Shown here: positions 22,876-34,869 of the stretch, piece after piece
Numbering within the stretch: the first letter of the stretch is position 1
Layout of the letters: each line of letters begins with the position of its first letter
Assembly (NCBI RefSeq): GCF_027943255.1
Contig: NC_072895.1
Coordinates: 79,734,001-79,798,000 of the forward strand
DNA length: 64,000 nt
From: Anastrepha obliqua
Taxonomy: Eukaryota > Arthropoda > Insecta > Diptera > Tephritidae
Reading direction: 5' to 3'
Notes under the pieces: model-generated
What the model saw: only the letters and a program-made list of their open reading frames with translations
Told to the model about the DNA's origin: nothing
Database searches by the model: none
Program-made: the position numbers and the translations under genes

Positions 22876-23985
22876 CTTCAAATTTATTCGTATTAACGTA
22901 ATTAACAATAACACTTTACACCGTAGACAATAACACTATACGCCGAATTGTTACTTATTTATGTACAAACATATGTGTTTACTTAAGAACCGCATTGCAG
23001 CATTTATCATTGTCCCTTTTATTGTTACTTATATATGTAAAGTGTATACTTAAGACCTGCTGGGCTTCTACGAACATTTGTTCATATGTATACATATGTG
23101 CATAAGTGCATATGTGCGAACTTACCGGAATGCGTCTAACGCTGTCCTTTTATGTGCACGTGCACTTAAATTGCCATATTTCTTCGCGCAAATTCCAATT
23201 GGACTGGGTTCGTTGCGGAAACGCATTTCACTGACGTGGCGTGCAAAATGTACATAATGCCCAGAATGAAAGTAAATACCTACATATATTAATATAAAAC
23301 AAGATGTAAAAAGGCGCTTTTCTAGTACAAGGTAAAACTTATTTCGCTGTGAGTCAACTTCGTCGCCACAACGCCGACAATGGACCCATTGTGATCCATT
23401 AGCCGTATTAAAAAAATTATGTCCCAAAAGATATTTTTAAAAAAATTCCGGGATCAAATATTGGCATCTTAGTATGTATCTTTATAAAAAAAAACTCCGA
23501 TCTAAAAATTTGAAAGCCACATTCTAACTGATAAAATAATTTGTTTTTCGAATAGTATTTGAAGTGTCAGTAATCCAAGTACTTTTGTTATCAATTCTTC
23601 TAATTTCGCATTTCTTCTTTATTTAGCATTTTTTTTGTTATTTAGTCTCGGTGTTTTAGTTCTTTCTTCATGACATTTTTCTAGCCTGTTCTAATTAAAA
23701 TGTAATGTTATAATTTTGTAAACTATACATTTCTTAATAATTAGTTAAATAATTCACTCAGTTTTATTTAGCTTTACTTTTTTTTAACATCTGGTGGCAT
23801 TGACCGCGATTGCAGATATTGTGTTTTTCTGCTTTCGGCAGTCAAATCTCTCTCTCGCTACTGCAGTGATGCCTAGCTTTGGATATAAAAACGCACTAAA
23901 ATGCCCATTTAAAGAAAATAAAACACCAAATTTTTATTGAATCACTTAAAGAACTTTGTATGCGTGACAAATTGTCTTTAGAATG
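22876..23985. other. non-coding; LTR-like but unproven
   Basis: On the minus strand, sequence from about 23085 to 22877 begins tgttcgtagaagcccagcag and contains AATAAA, and further upstream is a short frame with HCRRCGDEVDSQRNK. This could be a decayed LTR element or the 5' flank of the Tc1 copy. No second LTR, primer-binding site or pol motif is visible. Confidence 0.3.
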
Positions 23986-24137
23986 CGCGTTTTTGAAGTG
24001 AAAACTTCTTTAGAATCGTTGGGAGTGATTTGAGGAAAAGTGAAACGAAAAAAGCGACCAACTTGGCTACGAAGCGTTATATTATATGTTGATATAAAAG
24101 TAGCGACGAACTAAATAAAAATAACTTTTATTTTTTC

Positions 24138-24204
24138 TTGTGATTCGAACCGAGGATTTTGGATCGGAAGCTCACATTGCTAGTCGCTCGACTACCACGC
24201 CATG
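24138..24204 (-). repeat. tRNA-like module, copy 1 (minus strand)
   Basis: Complement reads ggtagtcgagcgactagc (A-box-like) and, 50 bp on, ctcggttcgaatcac (B box). No consistent acceptor or T stem forms, so it is not a working tRNA. A 30-bp direct repeat (tacgaagcgttatattatat, 24072 and 24235) brackets it. Confidence 0.7.
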
Positions 24205-24837
24205 CTGTCGTCGTTGGCCTAAAAGTTATTTAGTTACGAAGCGTTATATTATATGTTGATATAAATAATTTTTGTGAGCGTGTAATTCTCAAAAGTTTTA
24301 TTAGGTTTATTATTTAAAATGTATTGACTAGGTAGTGTGGTATCTGTTCTTATCAGCTTAACATCTGATAGATCCTCCATCGGAGGACAACAAATGTCAA
24401 ACTGATTTTTGGAAATGGGCGGAGTGTTTTAGGGGCGGCTTGCTCCTTCTCTGCCACGGGTTGACCCGGTATTGCATTACCGCCGGGATTTCGGCTTTGA
24501 ATAAATACAAGAAAAAATATACTAATACATTTAGCTTTGGTGGGAAGAGCCATAAATTTTTATATGAATACATGTAGACGAAAATGGAATTTTTTTTTTT
24601 GAAATTTGCATTGTAGGACATTTCTGATTATTTATTGAAAACAGTTTTTTGGCTTTTCTATTTTTGGTTTAGATACTGAAAGTCAGTTTAAGTGAATCGG
24701 TATAAATATTTCGTACATTAATTTTTGAAGTGAAAACTTCTTTAGAATCGTTGGGAGTGATTTGGGAAAAAGTGAAACGAATTACAACATATAAACCTAG
24801 CGACGAACTAAATAACTTTTAGGCCAGCACCGACGGT

Positions 24838-24905
24838 ATGGCGCGATAGCCGAGCGGCTAGCAATGTGAGCTTCCGATCCAAAATTCTTGGTTCGAATCA
24901 CAAGA
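24838..24905 (+). repeat. tRNA-like module, copy 2 (plus strand)
   Basis: Reads gatagccgagcggctagc (A box) and cttggttcgaatcac (B box). Same module as 24138-24204 in the opposite orientation, with the shared flank actaaataacttttaggcc also inverted. Stems do not pair well enough for a functional tRNA; it is probably the head of a different SINE family. Confidence 0.7.
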
Positions 24906-25370
24906 AATAAAATTTTTTTTTTTTGAAATTTGCATTGTAGGACATTTCTGATTATTTATTGAAAACAGTTTTTTTGGCTTTTCTATTTTTGGTTTAGATA
25001 CTGAAAGTCAGTTTAAGTGAATTGGTATAAATATTTCGTACATTAATTTTTTTTTGTGAGCGTGTAATTCTCAAAAGGTTTATTAGGTTTATTATTTAAA
25101 ATGTATTGACTAGGTAGTGTGGTTATCAGCTTAACATCTGATAGATCCTCCATCGGAGGACAACAAATGTCTAACTGATTTTTGGAAATGGGCGGAGTGT
25201 TTTAGGGGCGGCTTGCTCCTTCTCTGCCACGGGTTGGCCCGGTATTGCATTACCGCCGGGATTTCAGCCTTGAATAAATACAAGAAAAAAAATATACTAT
25301 AATACATTTAGCTTTGGTGGGAAGAGACATAAATTTTTATATGAATACAAGTAGACGAAAATGGAAGAAA

Positions 25371-27100
25371 TTTGTAAGTCTGTTTTTTCGGTCGGTTTGG
25401 GTATTTTTTTTTTGACAACATCGAAACCAAAGCATTTGTATCATATTTTATCTATCATAAGCCACTCGTATCATTTGTTGAAATTGAAAACATTGAGGAT
25501 GAATAATGATAAAATGAAGAAAATAAAATATGAACTTTATAGCAATGTTATAATGAACCTATAATTATCCCGCTCCTAATGCTGCTTTCGTCTTATTCTC
25601 TCTCAGTTTGTTTTAGGGAAGGTTTCACTTCTATCGCGTCTAACCGTTAGACTGGTATTTTTTTTTTTTTAAATAAATCTGTTATGCTTATGTACAATTT
25701 AATTTATGAGATTTGTTTGTTAAGCGAGGCTCTTTTGTTAAGGGAACGACTTTTTTGCTATATTTGAGGTTATGTAACTAGATAAGGTACTCTTTTTGTA
25801 AATATGTCTTTAGTATTTTCTGGTATTTTGTGGCTTATTTTTACAATGAATACACCTCTTAATGCCTTATGTCCCACAAAGGATTGATGGCCGTAAGAAA
25901 CGATTACACCTCTATGGTTTTAATTCGCATTCAGTAAGTTCAAACGTTTTATAAAATGTGTGAAAAGGTTTTCAATCTTAAGAAGATTTGAAGGAAAAAG
26001 ATTTAATATTCTTGCATAACCTTAAAAGGAGTAAAAAATTAAATTCACACTTTCAAAATATCAAATTTTATAAGAACCAACAAATTTTCATTACCACTAA
26101 AATCTTCTCGGAGTGGCCTTTTTTAACCTTCATTTATATAATAATACCGGTTTTTTTAACTTAAAGTTTCGTTAGCTTTAAATTAAAAAAAGAAACAAAC
26201 ACAAAACTTCAAAATTTTCGCATATTCGGTATAAAAAAGCATTAAATTTATTGCGAAAAGCAAATGGTTGGCAATATCGCACAACTCTTGATGGGCGCAA
26301 CCTTCTTTCTATCATTCTTGGGGTGAATATAATTAGAAATAAACTGAAAAAATGTTGAAAATAAAAAGTATAGTTTTCAGATTTATTTATTGTTGAAAAA
26401 TTTGGTATAGATTTTTTAACTGATATATTTCCGGTTCTTTTTGACACTTTTATAATTTTTTTAATTTTTAAGCATAGAGTAACTGCGGGTATTGTGGTAT
26501 ACCCATTTTATTTTCGTCTATAAAATCGTTAAATCTTATTTGATTTGAATGAAAATTTATCAATAATATGCTACCGTTATTAAGTTCAAATAAACCTAGC
26601 TTCAAAAGCCTTAGAGCCGCGAGTTTCAGAAATATTTAAGAAAGTACTGCAAAAGACGGAAACAAGCCCTTGAAGAAATTGGCGGGTAATGCGGTACACC
26701 TTATTACTTTTGATTGATAACTAAAATTTTATTGCGAACCATTTAAAAAAGGATTATGAACTAAATTAAAACATATTGAATACATCCACTAAAATCGCAA
26801 TATCTCGAGAACTATTATAGACACCATAAAATTTTTTTTTTCAAAATAAAGGTTAAATCATAAGGAATCGTTACGTGTATAACAGAAAATCTAAAAAACT
26901 GGCCAAATCAACTAAAAATTGATTCAAAAAATTTTTTTGACTTTTTTTTGGTCAAAATTTCGAAATTTTTTTTTTAACATAATACTAATTTAAACTACTT
27001 ATTTGTTTCTATATTGTCTGTAAATTTCATTGAAATCCATCCAACGGTTCAAGAAATATTGATTTTTGAAAAAAACACGGTCCCGATTTTCAACATGGCG
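25371..27100. other. non-coding, AT-rich
   Basis: Long AT-rich stretch with poly-T patches. Between 26470 and 26710 the phrase gcgggtattgtggtatacc recurs imperfectly as gcgggtaatgcggtacacc. No gene or known element recognised. Confidence 0.45.
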
Positions 27101-27103
27101 TAG

Positions 27104-28613
27104 GATGCTTTCCATTTCAATTCAACCGGGCTATTCGGGTCATGTTCTTCGATTTCGATGTAACTCAAATATGTTGCTCTCTGGTCAAAATAATGAGACA
27201 CGTATTTTTTTTTTTCGCCCGAAAAACATTTTTTTCAAGAGTTATCGGCAATTTTGTTTTTCGGCTCAAATTCGATTTTTTTTAATTATGTAAGAAAAAT
27301 TTTTTTTTAAATGCCCATAACTTAGTCAAAAATGAACCGATTTTAATAATTCTGGGTTCAAAATGATCGTAATTACTTACACGAGCGACTTCGTGTAGAA
27401 ACAATTGCAAAAAAGTAGTTGAAAATTTTTTATTTAGCAAAAAAGAAAAAAAATTTAAATTTTTTCGAAATTCAATATTTCAAAAAGTGTATTTTTGTTT
27501 TTTTTATAACTTTTTTTAAATCAAAAGGACATCTCAAACTTTAATTGAGCTGAATGCCTAGTAGCTAAAATGCGTTGTTTTTGAGTAAAAAACCTGTTTC
27601 GCCCTTTTTGTTTTTTGCAAAATAAAAAATTTTCAACTACCTGTTGCATAAAGGTTTCTACATGAAATCGCTCGTATAAGTAATGACGATCATTTTGAAC
27701 CCAAAATTATTAAAATCGGTTCATTTTTGACTAAGTTATGAGCATTTAAAAAAATTTTTTTCTTATATTATTAAAAAAAATCGATTTTGAGCCGAAAAAC
27801 AAAATTGCCAATAAAGCTTGAAAAAAAAATTTTTCGGGCGAACAAAAAAATACGTGTCTCATTATTTTGACCAGAGAACAACATATTTGAGTTACATCGA
27901 AATCGAAGAACATGTCCCGAATAGCCCTTTTGAATTGAAATGGAAAGAATCTATATAAGAAATTTTTTTTTAATTACTCATAACTTAGTCAAAAATAAGC
28001 CGATTTGAATGATTCTGGGTTCAAAATAATCGTAATTACTTACACAAGCGACTTCATGCAGAAACAATTGCAATAAAGAAGTTGAAAATGTTTTATTTTG
28101 CAAAAAACAAAAAGGGCGAAACAGGGTTTTTACTCAAAAACAACGCATTTTAGCTACTAGGCATTCAGCTCAGTTAAAGTTTGAGATGTCCTTTTGATTT
28201 AAAAAAAAGTTATAAAAAAAACAAAAATACACTTTTTGAAATATTGAATTTCGAAAAAATTTAAATTTTTTTCTTTTTTGCTAAATAAAAAATTTTCAAC
28301 TACTTTTTTGCAATTGTTTCTAGATGAAGTCGCTCGAGTAAGTAATTACGATCATTTTGAACCCAGAGTTATTAAAATCGGTTTATTTTTGACTAAGTTA
28401 TGGGCATTTAAAAAAAAATTTTTCTTACATAATTAAAAAAAATCGAATTTGAGCCGAAAAACAAAATTGCCGATAACTCTTGAAAAAAATGTTTTTCGGG
28501 CGAACAAAAAAATACGTGTCTCATTATTTTGACCAGAGAGCAACATATTTCAGTTACATCGAAATCGAAGAAGATGACCCGAATAGCCCGGTTGAATTGA
28601 AATGGAAAGCATC
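27104..28613. mobile_element. 1.5-kb nested palindrome (foldback-type element)
   Basis: The plan is X-Y-X'-partial X-Y'-X'. X (27104-27438) starts gatgctttccatttcaattc; Y (27439-27620) contains catctcaaactttaattgag; X' (27621-27951) is the complement of X; part of X follows (27957-28100), then the complement of Y (28100-28282) and of X (28283-28613, ending aatggaaagcatc). Outer arms of over 500 bp match at roughly 95% by eye. GTAG occurs immediately outside both ends, a possible 4-bp target duplication. Open frames inside are mirror images and not genes. Family unknown. Confidence 0.85.
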
Positions 28614-28985
28614 GTAGATGACTCAATTTTGAAAATTTTTCAAAATCCTTTTAGGCTCGAATGTATCTTACCTAGAACTAATATTTCCCGAAGTTTCAAA
28701 GTAATCGAAAGACCACTTGCAAATCTCATATTTCCTGACGGAGTCTTACCCAATTGAGACTAGGCTTAATAATTACTGAAAGTTTCATTATGGCATCCCT
28801 ATAACTTTTCGAGTTATATTCAAATAACACATGGGCGGAAAAGTCCTATATAGATGGCACTAGATGTATTGCATTCACCTTTTTTCAGTGAGTAATAACC
28901 TTAAAATGACAGCTGCTAAAATTGCATGATATTCTATTCATTAGTTCGTGAGTTATTGTGCTAAGGGTTCCGCTACTTTTGTCAA
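28614..28985. other. non-coding stretch
   Basis: Sequence between the palindrome and a mariner, possibly including the 5' UTR of the latter. Nothing else seen. Confidence 0.4.
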
Positions 28986-28989
28986 AACG

Positions 28990-29479
28990 GTGGAAAAACA
29001 ATTTCGGGCTTTAATTTTGCTCTGCTTCTTGATGGGGAAATATACCGTTCAGGCTTGAAAAGTGTTGTGAGGACCAGAAAAATGCACAAAATCGTTTTGA
29101 ATGATCGAAAAGTGAACTTGCGTCAGTTAGCAAACATCGTAAAGATATCAAAACATAGGGTTGGCTTTATATTGCGTGAGCAGTTGACTATGAGAAAGCT
29201 CTGTTCAAAGTGGGTGCCATGTTTATTCACTTTCAAGACAACACACGACGTGACAAGTCAATCAAAGCAACGACAAAACTACATGAATTGCTCCTACATC
29301 CACTGTATTCGCCAGATTTGGCTCCCAGCGACTACTGGCTGTTCGCAGACCTAAAAAAGAGGTTAACATATTGCTGAAACTGAGACCTATTTTAAGGCAC
29401 TATTTTAAGTGGTATTGAAATGTTAGAGCGGTGCTGGAATGATTGCGTTGTTCTTGATGGAAATTACGTTGTTGAATAA
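28990..29479 (+). pseudogene. internally deleted irritans-like mariner transposase
   Basis: The start region reads EKQFRALIL with GTG in place of the expected ATG. Then KMHKIVLNDRKVNLRQLANI and HRVGFILREQLTMRKLCSKW, the mariner N-terminal helices. After a deletion the C-terminal blocks appear in another frame: LHPLYSPDLAPSDYWLFADL and a terminal WNDCVVLDGNYVVE followed by a stop at 29477-29479. The first two catalytic Asp regions are missing. Confidence 0.82.
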
Positions 29480-30348
29480 AGCTGATTTGGAACAAAAACG
29501 GTTTTCTTGTTAGGCTTGTGATTTTTTAGCTGCAAATCAGTGCATAATACTGCTCTAGCGATGCGCTAGCATCCGTACTCGTATATTAGTCCGTTTGCAA
29601 ATCGATCAAGGGGCACTACGCACGGAGTCAGAAGGTGACGATAGGTTGTATAAAAAGTTCGAAAGTTCAACTGGACTCTAAGGTCCAAAGAAGGAAGAAA
29701 TTGAACAAAATCTGAAAGGCGTTAAGCAATATTTATTTTAAGCGGTGGATTCCGCAAGGGATCCGCGATCGTCATAGCTTTGAAATAAATAATAAAAATC
29801 GAAATTTCATTAATATTACGATTCGTTTAATTATCCTTTGAAACTCCTTTTCTACCTCTAACACAATTCTCACTTCAAATACCTCCCGCTACTACAGGTT
29901 TCCTGCTGCTAAAAACATTCTGACCGCGCAACTTACCTTCAGAAAGGTCAACTGACTCGGACGCTTGCAATGAAAATGCGATTTATAAAAACTATTGTAA
30001 ATACTCGTGGTATAAGCAGGCCATTATGCGTTGGATGCTCCTGATTGGTGGAGCCGTCGCTAAATTCAAACAGCGAGAATGTGAACAACCTTTACCTTTT
30101 ATAGGTATAATTTTCACTGTTTTTTCTTTATTTTTTTAATGTTTACAAACGTCCTTTCGGCTAATGTGAATACACAACGCAAATGCTTACCTACATGTTG
30201 CAAGTGTGCATATCAAAGTATTGTGCATGACTTTTATTGTTGCATCTACGACTTCGATATCATTGCAACACAAAGGATACACACAAAAGAAGAAAATATA
30301 TTTGGGATTCGTGACTTCCCCCATCCACACACGCGAATGCATGTTTAC
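29480..30348. other. non-coding stretch
   Basis: No transposon signature. If the exon at 30349-30552 (-) is real, this is the beginning of its downstream intron. A candidate next exon was not identified. Confidence 0.4.
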
Positions 30349-30552
30349 CTTGGCCAGTGTGGGAAATACGCCGATATGATCGCGTCTGATCACCGGCTTC
30401 ATTTCGATAGATAGTAAATCAAAGGATGAGTTTTCAGGTGTGTATTGTTCAAGGTTGCGATTGGATGGCGTGGCAGGTTTTCGCCTATTGTTGCTAATGG
30501 CGTAGTTTGATTTTTTATTTGTGACAATGAATAGAAATATGTACAAATGCAT
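30349..30552 (-). CDS. possible first coding exon of an unidentified secreted or membrane protein
   Basis: An ATG at 30552 opens a 68-codon frame that ends exactly on a codon boundary at AAG|GTAAAC, a good splice donor. The first ten residues are hydrophobic (MHLYIFLFIV), suggesting a signal peptide or anchor; the rest is charged (NNRRKPATPSNRN, IEMKPVIRRDHIGVF) with ordinary codon use and no low complexity. An in-frame stop lies upstream with no other ATG between. No family is recognised and the next exon was not found, so this could be chance. Confidence 0.35.
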
Positions 30553-32050
30553 AAGAAATACAGTGAAAAAAAACGTGAAAGGTGCAACGAAATGAGTCTA
30601 GTTTTACGCGGACGACTACGCGATCGTCGATGCGCCACCAACTGCCCCTCAAATTGCCTATCAAAACTATTTGTTACATTTGGCGGTCTATAAAACCTGT
30701 TTTTTAATTTCAATTTTTCCATCTCTGCTCTTTTGACTTTGCACTTGCATACATCTGCGAATACAACAACAACGCTTGCTCCAATGGCAGCTGTTTTCCG
30801 CTGTTGCATATTTTATATTATCATTGCGTTTGGGAAATTATTACCTTGCAACTGCAAACGTTTCCCGATGAGTGCCATCTTGAATTCACCTGCCTCCTTG
30901 CAACCTGTCGAATTAAACGTTCTTTTTTCGTTTTTAGATAGATAGCAAGATATGTGTAGATATTATCCAATTGATATGCGAACTCTTTAAAACCAAAATA
31001 CTATTTTCGACTATACAAAATATAGATATGATTGATTTGATGATCATTTCAGTGCATCAGTAACAATAGTAGGGAGATTATAAAATTTATACCCTAAGAC
31101 AAAATCTATATTTTTATTCTTACTTACGTTCACAAACATTTTATTGCTGGAAACTGTTTAAAAAATGGGAGGTAAAAGGCAGAGCTGCTCTGTTTAAATA
31201 GTGAATTTGTAATCTGACGGAAAAAACACGCAAATATCAGTGTGGCAAAAAAGAGCTAGAGAGGGTCTTGATGACCTATTTTCACAGTTCACTACAATTT
31301 CGTGGATATTCTGTTTCGCTAATGATATGTTGAACACTTAAATGGTAACACCAGTGCAACGGCCTAAACAGTGTTTTTTAGAATTGTTGTTCTGGGGTAA
31401 GAAAAGTGGTAGAGAAATAATAGGGGTCGTCATGGGCTCGGTTACTTCGTTAATTTTATTTTTGTAAATTCAAGAAAAGCGCTTAAGCTCCAAGTAACAA
31501 AGCGTCGCGATATAGAGCCTGGCAATTTGTTCGTGAGTTGATCGAAAGGAACAATCAGCTGTTCGAACATAGGTCAGGCGTGAGGCTTAAGTTTAAAATA
31601 ACAAAAAGTGAAGGAAAGAAAGTAAGTAACTTCTACGTCAAATTCTGTGGGACTCAATAGAAAACAGGAATTTCATACAATTAATTGAGATGTAGAAATT
31701 TATCTAACTTCACACAAAGTAACCAGCTTCACAGCCCTTTTCATTAATTGATTTATAATTTTTGCTTTCTCGCTATATTTCGGCATTTTTACTTTTCTGT
31801 TTTAATAATGAAATCACTAAAATTAGCTGATGCGAAAGAGCATTCCCAAAATAACGTTCGCAGCAAAACCCATTTGCCGCACTGCCAACTAACTGCCAAA
31901 GTAACGAAAATGGTATAGGACGAGTAATATGAATTTATGGCAGTTCTCGAGCATATGCATGTACATTTAAGTACATTGCAAATTTTTTTAGGAAAAATTT
32001 TGCAATTGAAAATCCTCTAGGTGGTTTACTAAAATATTAATAATTTGTTG
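30553..32050. other. non-coding stretch
   Basis: Includes a GC-richer patch (30560-30920) that could be promoter or 5' UTR of the possible exon. Otherwise AT-rich with no features. Confidence 0.4.
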
Positions 32051-32052
32051 TA

Positions 32053-32936
32053 CAGGGTGGGCCATGTAAAATTTGCTTTTTGAATCGGCTATAAAAAAAA
32101 ACTAATCAATATTTTTTCAAACTTTTTTTTATTTTGAAGATTGAACATTGTCATTTATGAATGAAAAATAATATCGTTCAAATGACTGCCACAACTGGCT
32201 TTAGAGTAGGCCATTCGATCAACCCAATTTTTAAGCACATTTTCGATTGTTTGGGGTCCAATTTCATGAATGGCAAGTTCGATCAATCGTCTCTGGATGG
32301 TTCGCATAGTATTTGTCCCACAAAAAATAGTCCAACGGGCCTAACTCACAGCTCCGAGGTGGCCAATTGATATCGGAATTTCGGCTGATTATTCCTTTTT
32401 TCAAAAACGGTAGCCAAAAGTTCGAGTGTAACTTTGGCAGTGTGACAAGTTGCACCGTCCTGTTGAAACCAAATGTCGTCCATGTAATCCTCTTCAATTT
32501 TTGGAAACAACTCGTTGAGCATGTCACGGTAACGCTCGCCATTTACTGTAACCGCGGCTCCTCGCTCATTTTCGAAAAAAAAAAATGGCCTGATGATTCC
32601 GTAAGACCAATAACCGCACCAAGCAGTGACTCGTTGTGGATGCACTTGCTTCTCTACAGTAACGTGTGGATTTTCTGAGCCCCAAATCCGACAATTTTGC
32701 TTATTGACGTAGCCACCGATGTGAAAATGAAAATGAGCTTCACCAGAAAAGAAGAAGAAGACTCACCACTTTGGAAATAGGTTTTCAATATTTCCCAATT
32801 TTTTTCAAGCGTATAGCGTCCCATTTCGTAAATGTCAAACCTTTGAGGAAATTATGAACACATTTGACATGTCATTTGTGCTACCATTCTCAAAAAATAG
32901 GTGGTTCAAAAAGCAAACGCTATATGGCCCACCATG
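32053..32936 (-). mobile_element. DD41D element, copy C
   Basis: Ends CAGGGTGGGCCATGTAAA and the complement of a diverged version, with further inverted identity at tttgctttttgaa, flanked by TA on both sides. The 884-bp length indicates deletion of the transposase N-terminal region. Confidence 0.85.
32264..32660 (-). pseudogene. DD41D transposase fragment, frameshifted
   Basis: The first part reads LHPQRVTAWCGYWSYGII (M replaces the usual L), then FFFFENERGAAVTVNGERYR and IWFQQDGATCHTAKVTLELL; after a one-base shift near 32400, INWPPRSCELGPLDYFLW. The second and third catalytic Asp are 41 residues apart when the shift is ignored. SCEL replaces the usual SCDL. Truncated after ETIDRT. Confidence 0.85.
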
Positions 32937-33749
32937 TAGTATAACTAACATATGTAAACCGTTTCGAAAAATCATTTCCGAGAAAAAAGCATTTGAACTG
33001 TATTATAAACATAAAAATGTTGCGATGGAAGGGACTCAAAATTCTATAAAATACACAGGGATTAGCTTTTCAGCCATATATTTGAAAAGGCCTTTAAAAA
33101 ATCCTGAATATTTTTGAAAATGCTAGAGCAATGGGGTCCCTTACTTTCAAAATAATTACTATTATATAATAAAAAAAAACAACAAGATGTGTTCTATAAA
33201 TAAAAAACAGAACATATACGGATAGTGCTATCTATAAGTGACATTAAGTGCGTCATAGGTGAGAGCGTGAGTTCCTACATTTGGCTCTCCAGCGGGCTTC
33301 TACTATGCAATCTGGCGAAGGGCTTCTGAAAATATGCGAAATGCAACGTTTCATCACGAGTCACGATATTGTAACGGTATTATTATCCATTTTCGCGATG
33401 CCATTCGAACGGAAAATACGATAAAGCCATGTTTTGGATATGTCCAATGCCATGAATTTCAAATATTATTTGGTCGGATTTTTCATTAATTCATGACCAG
33501 TTTGGATGAAAGCTTCGATTATCACTAATTTCGGCGATTAGATTTGAGTAGATAAATAGTTAGGGTTGACCATCTATAGAATGAATTAACTCCAGCACGC
33601 ATTAGAAAGTAAATACTTTAAAAATTGTAAGAAATCGTCTGAGAAAATCATTGAAATTGAACTTTGGCTAACTCAAGTCTGCGTAAGCTCTATTCAAAAT
33701 TTCTGCTACACAAGAGTTGTATTCAAACATTTCTAAAAAGGACATGCAA
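32937..33749. other. non-coding; possible transposase scrap near 33230-33370
   Basis: The minus strand near 33350 reads VTRDETLHF, faintly like the first Asp block of a mariner, but neighbouring residues do not fit well. No element ends found. Confidence 0.3.
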
Positions 33750-33960
33750 GGTGGCACAAAATTAATCACCCTATCGGAAGACTTATAATTTTTGCAAATG
33801 GCGTCGTACGTCAATCATATTTGACACTTGTGACTTAGACAGCTGCAGTATACAAACAGACAAGCAATAAAGATTTCCATTAAATTTAAACTTAAAATCA
33901 TTTTTTTATTTAAAATAGTAAAACAGTTACTCAAAATGGGATGATTAATTCTGCGCCACC
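33750..33960. mobile_element. 211-bp MITE with GGTGGC ends
   Basis: Left end GGTGGCACAAAATTAATCAC and right end, complemented, GGTGGCGCAGAATTAATCAT match at 21 of 25 positions. TA follows the right end (33961-33962); AA precedes the left. No ORF. The TA target and size suggest a Tc1/mariner-derived MITE. Confidence 0.75.
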
Positions 33961-33962
33961 TA

Positions 33963-34760
33963 GCTAATAGATAGCTCGTTTGATAACTAGGGAAAGCGTG
34001 CAAAATAATATTAATAAGATTAATAAAATGCTTGGTTTTTTGAAAGTCGGGAGCCTTAATCTTTAATAAGAATTTTCAGTTTTTTTTTTGTTTTAGGCAA
34101 AAGTTTTGATAGATGATCCCACTTAATTGATATCTTCTACATTCACTTCTCAGTTTATTGAGACTGACTCATTTAGAAGCAATTTTACAACAATTTTCAA
34201 TAATAACTGAAGATATACTTGTATTACAAAACAATCATGTGGCAAATATTAACTGAATATCTTTGAAACCCAGGTAGTTTTTTATAAAAAGTAAAAAATT
34301 TAAGCACATGTGCTAAAATAAGAAATATATATTATAATTATCTACTTACATAAGAATGCATTAAGATAAAAATGGTATTCCATTTCAAACCTTTTGCAGT
34401 AAGGTTGTTTCTAAACGAGCGAGCTCCCAGCAGCCACAAGGAAAATTTTCAAATGCTGTTGTCTCGCAATGTGAAAGCAATCTGACAAAACGCGGGACAC
34501 AATTGTATTTGAACCTTTAATAAAATTTTGGACTTTCACAGTGTTATTTTTGATTATAGTTGCTGATATATACGAGTATAACAATGATAGGCTGTGCTTA
34601 AGGGGTTCATTTTATGAGGTAATATCATTCAGTAAAACTATAAAGATATTCGTATGAAAATGGTTTTAAATCATTTGAAATTTTAAGAAGAGGTGGAGTT
34701 TTTAAGAAATCTTGTTAAAAATTATATCACTACCGTCCTGCTAGTTGGTTTGATCCCGTC
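33963..34760. other. non-coding stretch
   Basis: AT-rich, no features recognised. Confidence 0.45.
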
Positions 34761-34869
34761 ATAGGATGGTGGAAGACAAGGTTTACTCCATTCTATTAAA
34801 TAGTTTTTATTTTGCTATTCCTACATATATATGCATACTTGTCGCTTGTGAGCATACTTACTTACTTAT

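Larger units (their letters stand above)
23990..25370. repeat. direct duplication of a ~750-bp block with internal tRNA-like modules
   Basis: Three sub-blocks recur in direct orientation: tgaagtgaaaacttctttag (23993 and 24726), ttgcattgtaggacatttct (24605 and 24932) and gtgagcgtgtaattctcaaa through gacgaaaatggaa (24270-24588 and 25052-25366). The copies are about 95% alike by eye. The block contains a GC-rich segment (gggcggcttgctccttctct to ttaccgccgggattt) of unknown nature and no ORF of note. It may be an unknown repeat family or a local segmental duplication. Confidence 0.8.

Noticed and set aside
22877..23427. Possible LTR and gag-like frame with a CRRCGDE motif (minus strand)
   Set aside because: Only one LTR-like stretch, no primer-binding site, polypurine tract or pol motif; kept as unexplained.
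24140..24900. Candidate tRNA genes at 24138-24204 and 24838-24905
   Set aside because: A and B boxes are present but acceptor and T stems do not pair, so they are tRNA-derived repeats.
27066..28626. Pair of similar frames on opposite strands in the palindrome
   Set aside because: They are mirror images produced by the inverted arms and are rich in low-complexity Phe/Ile/Lys.
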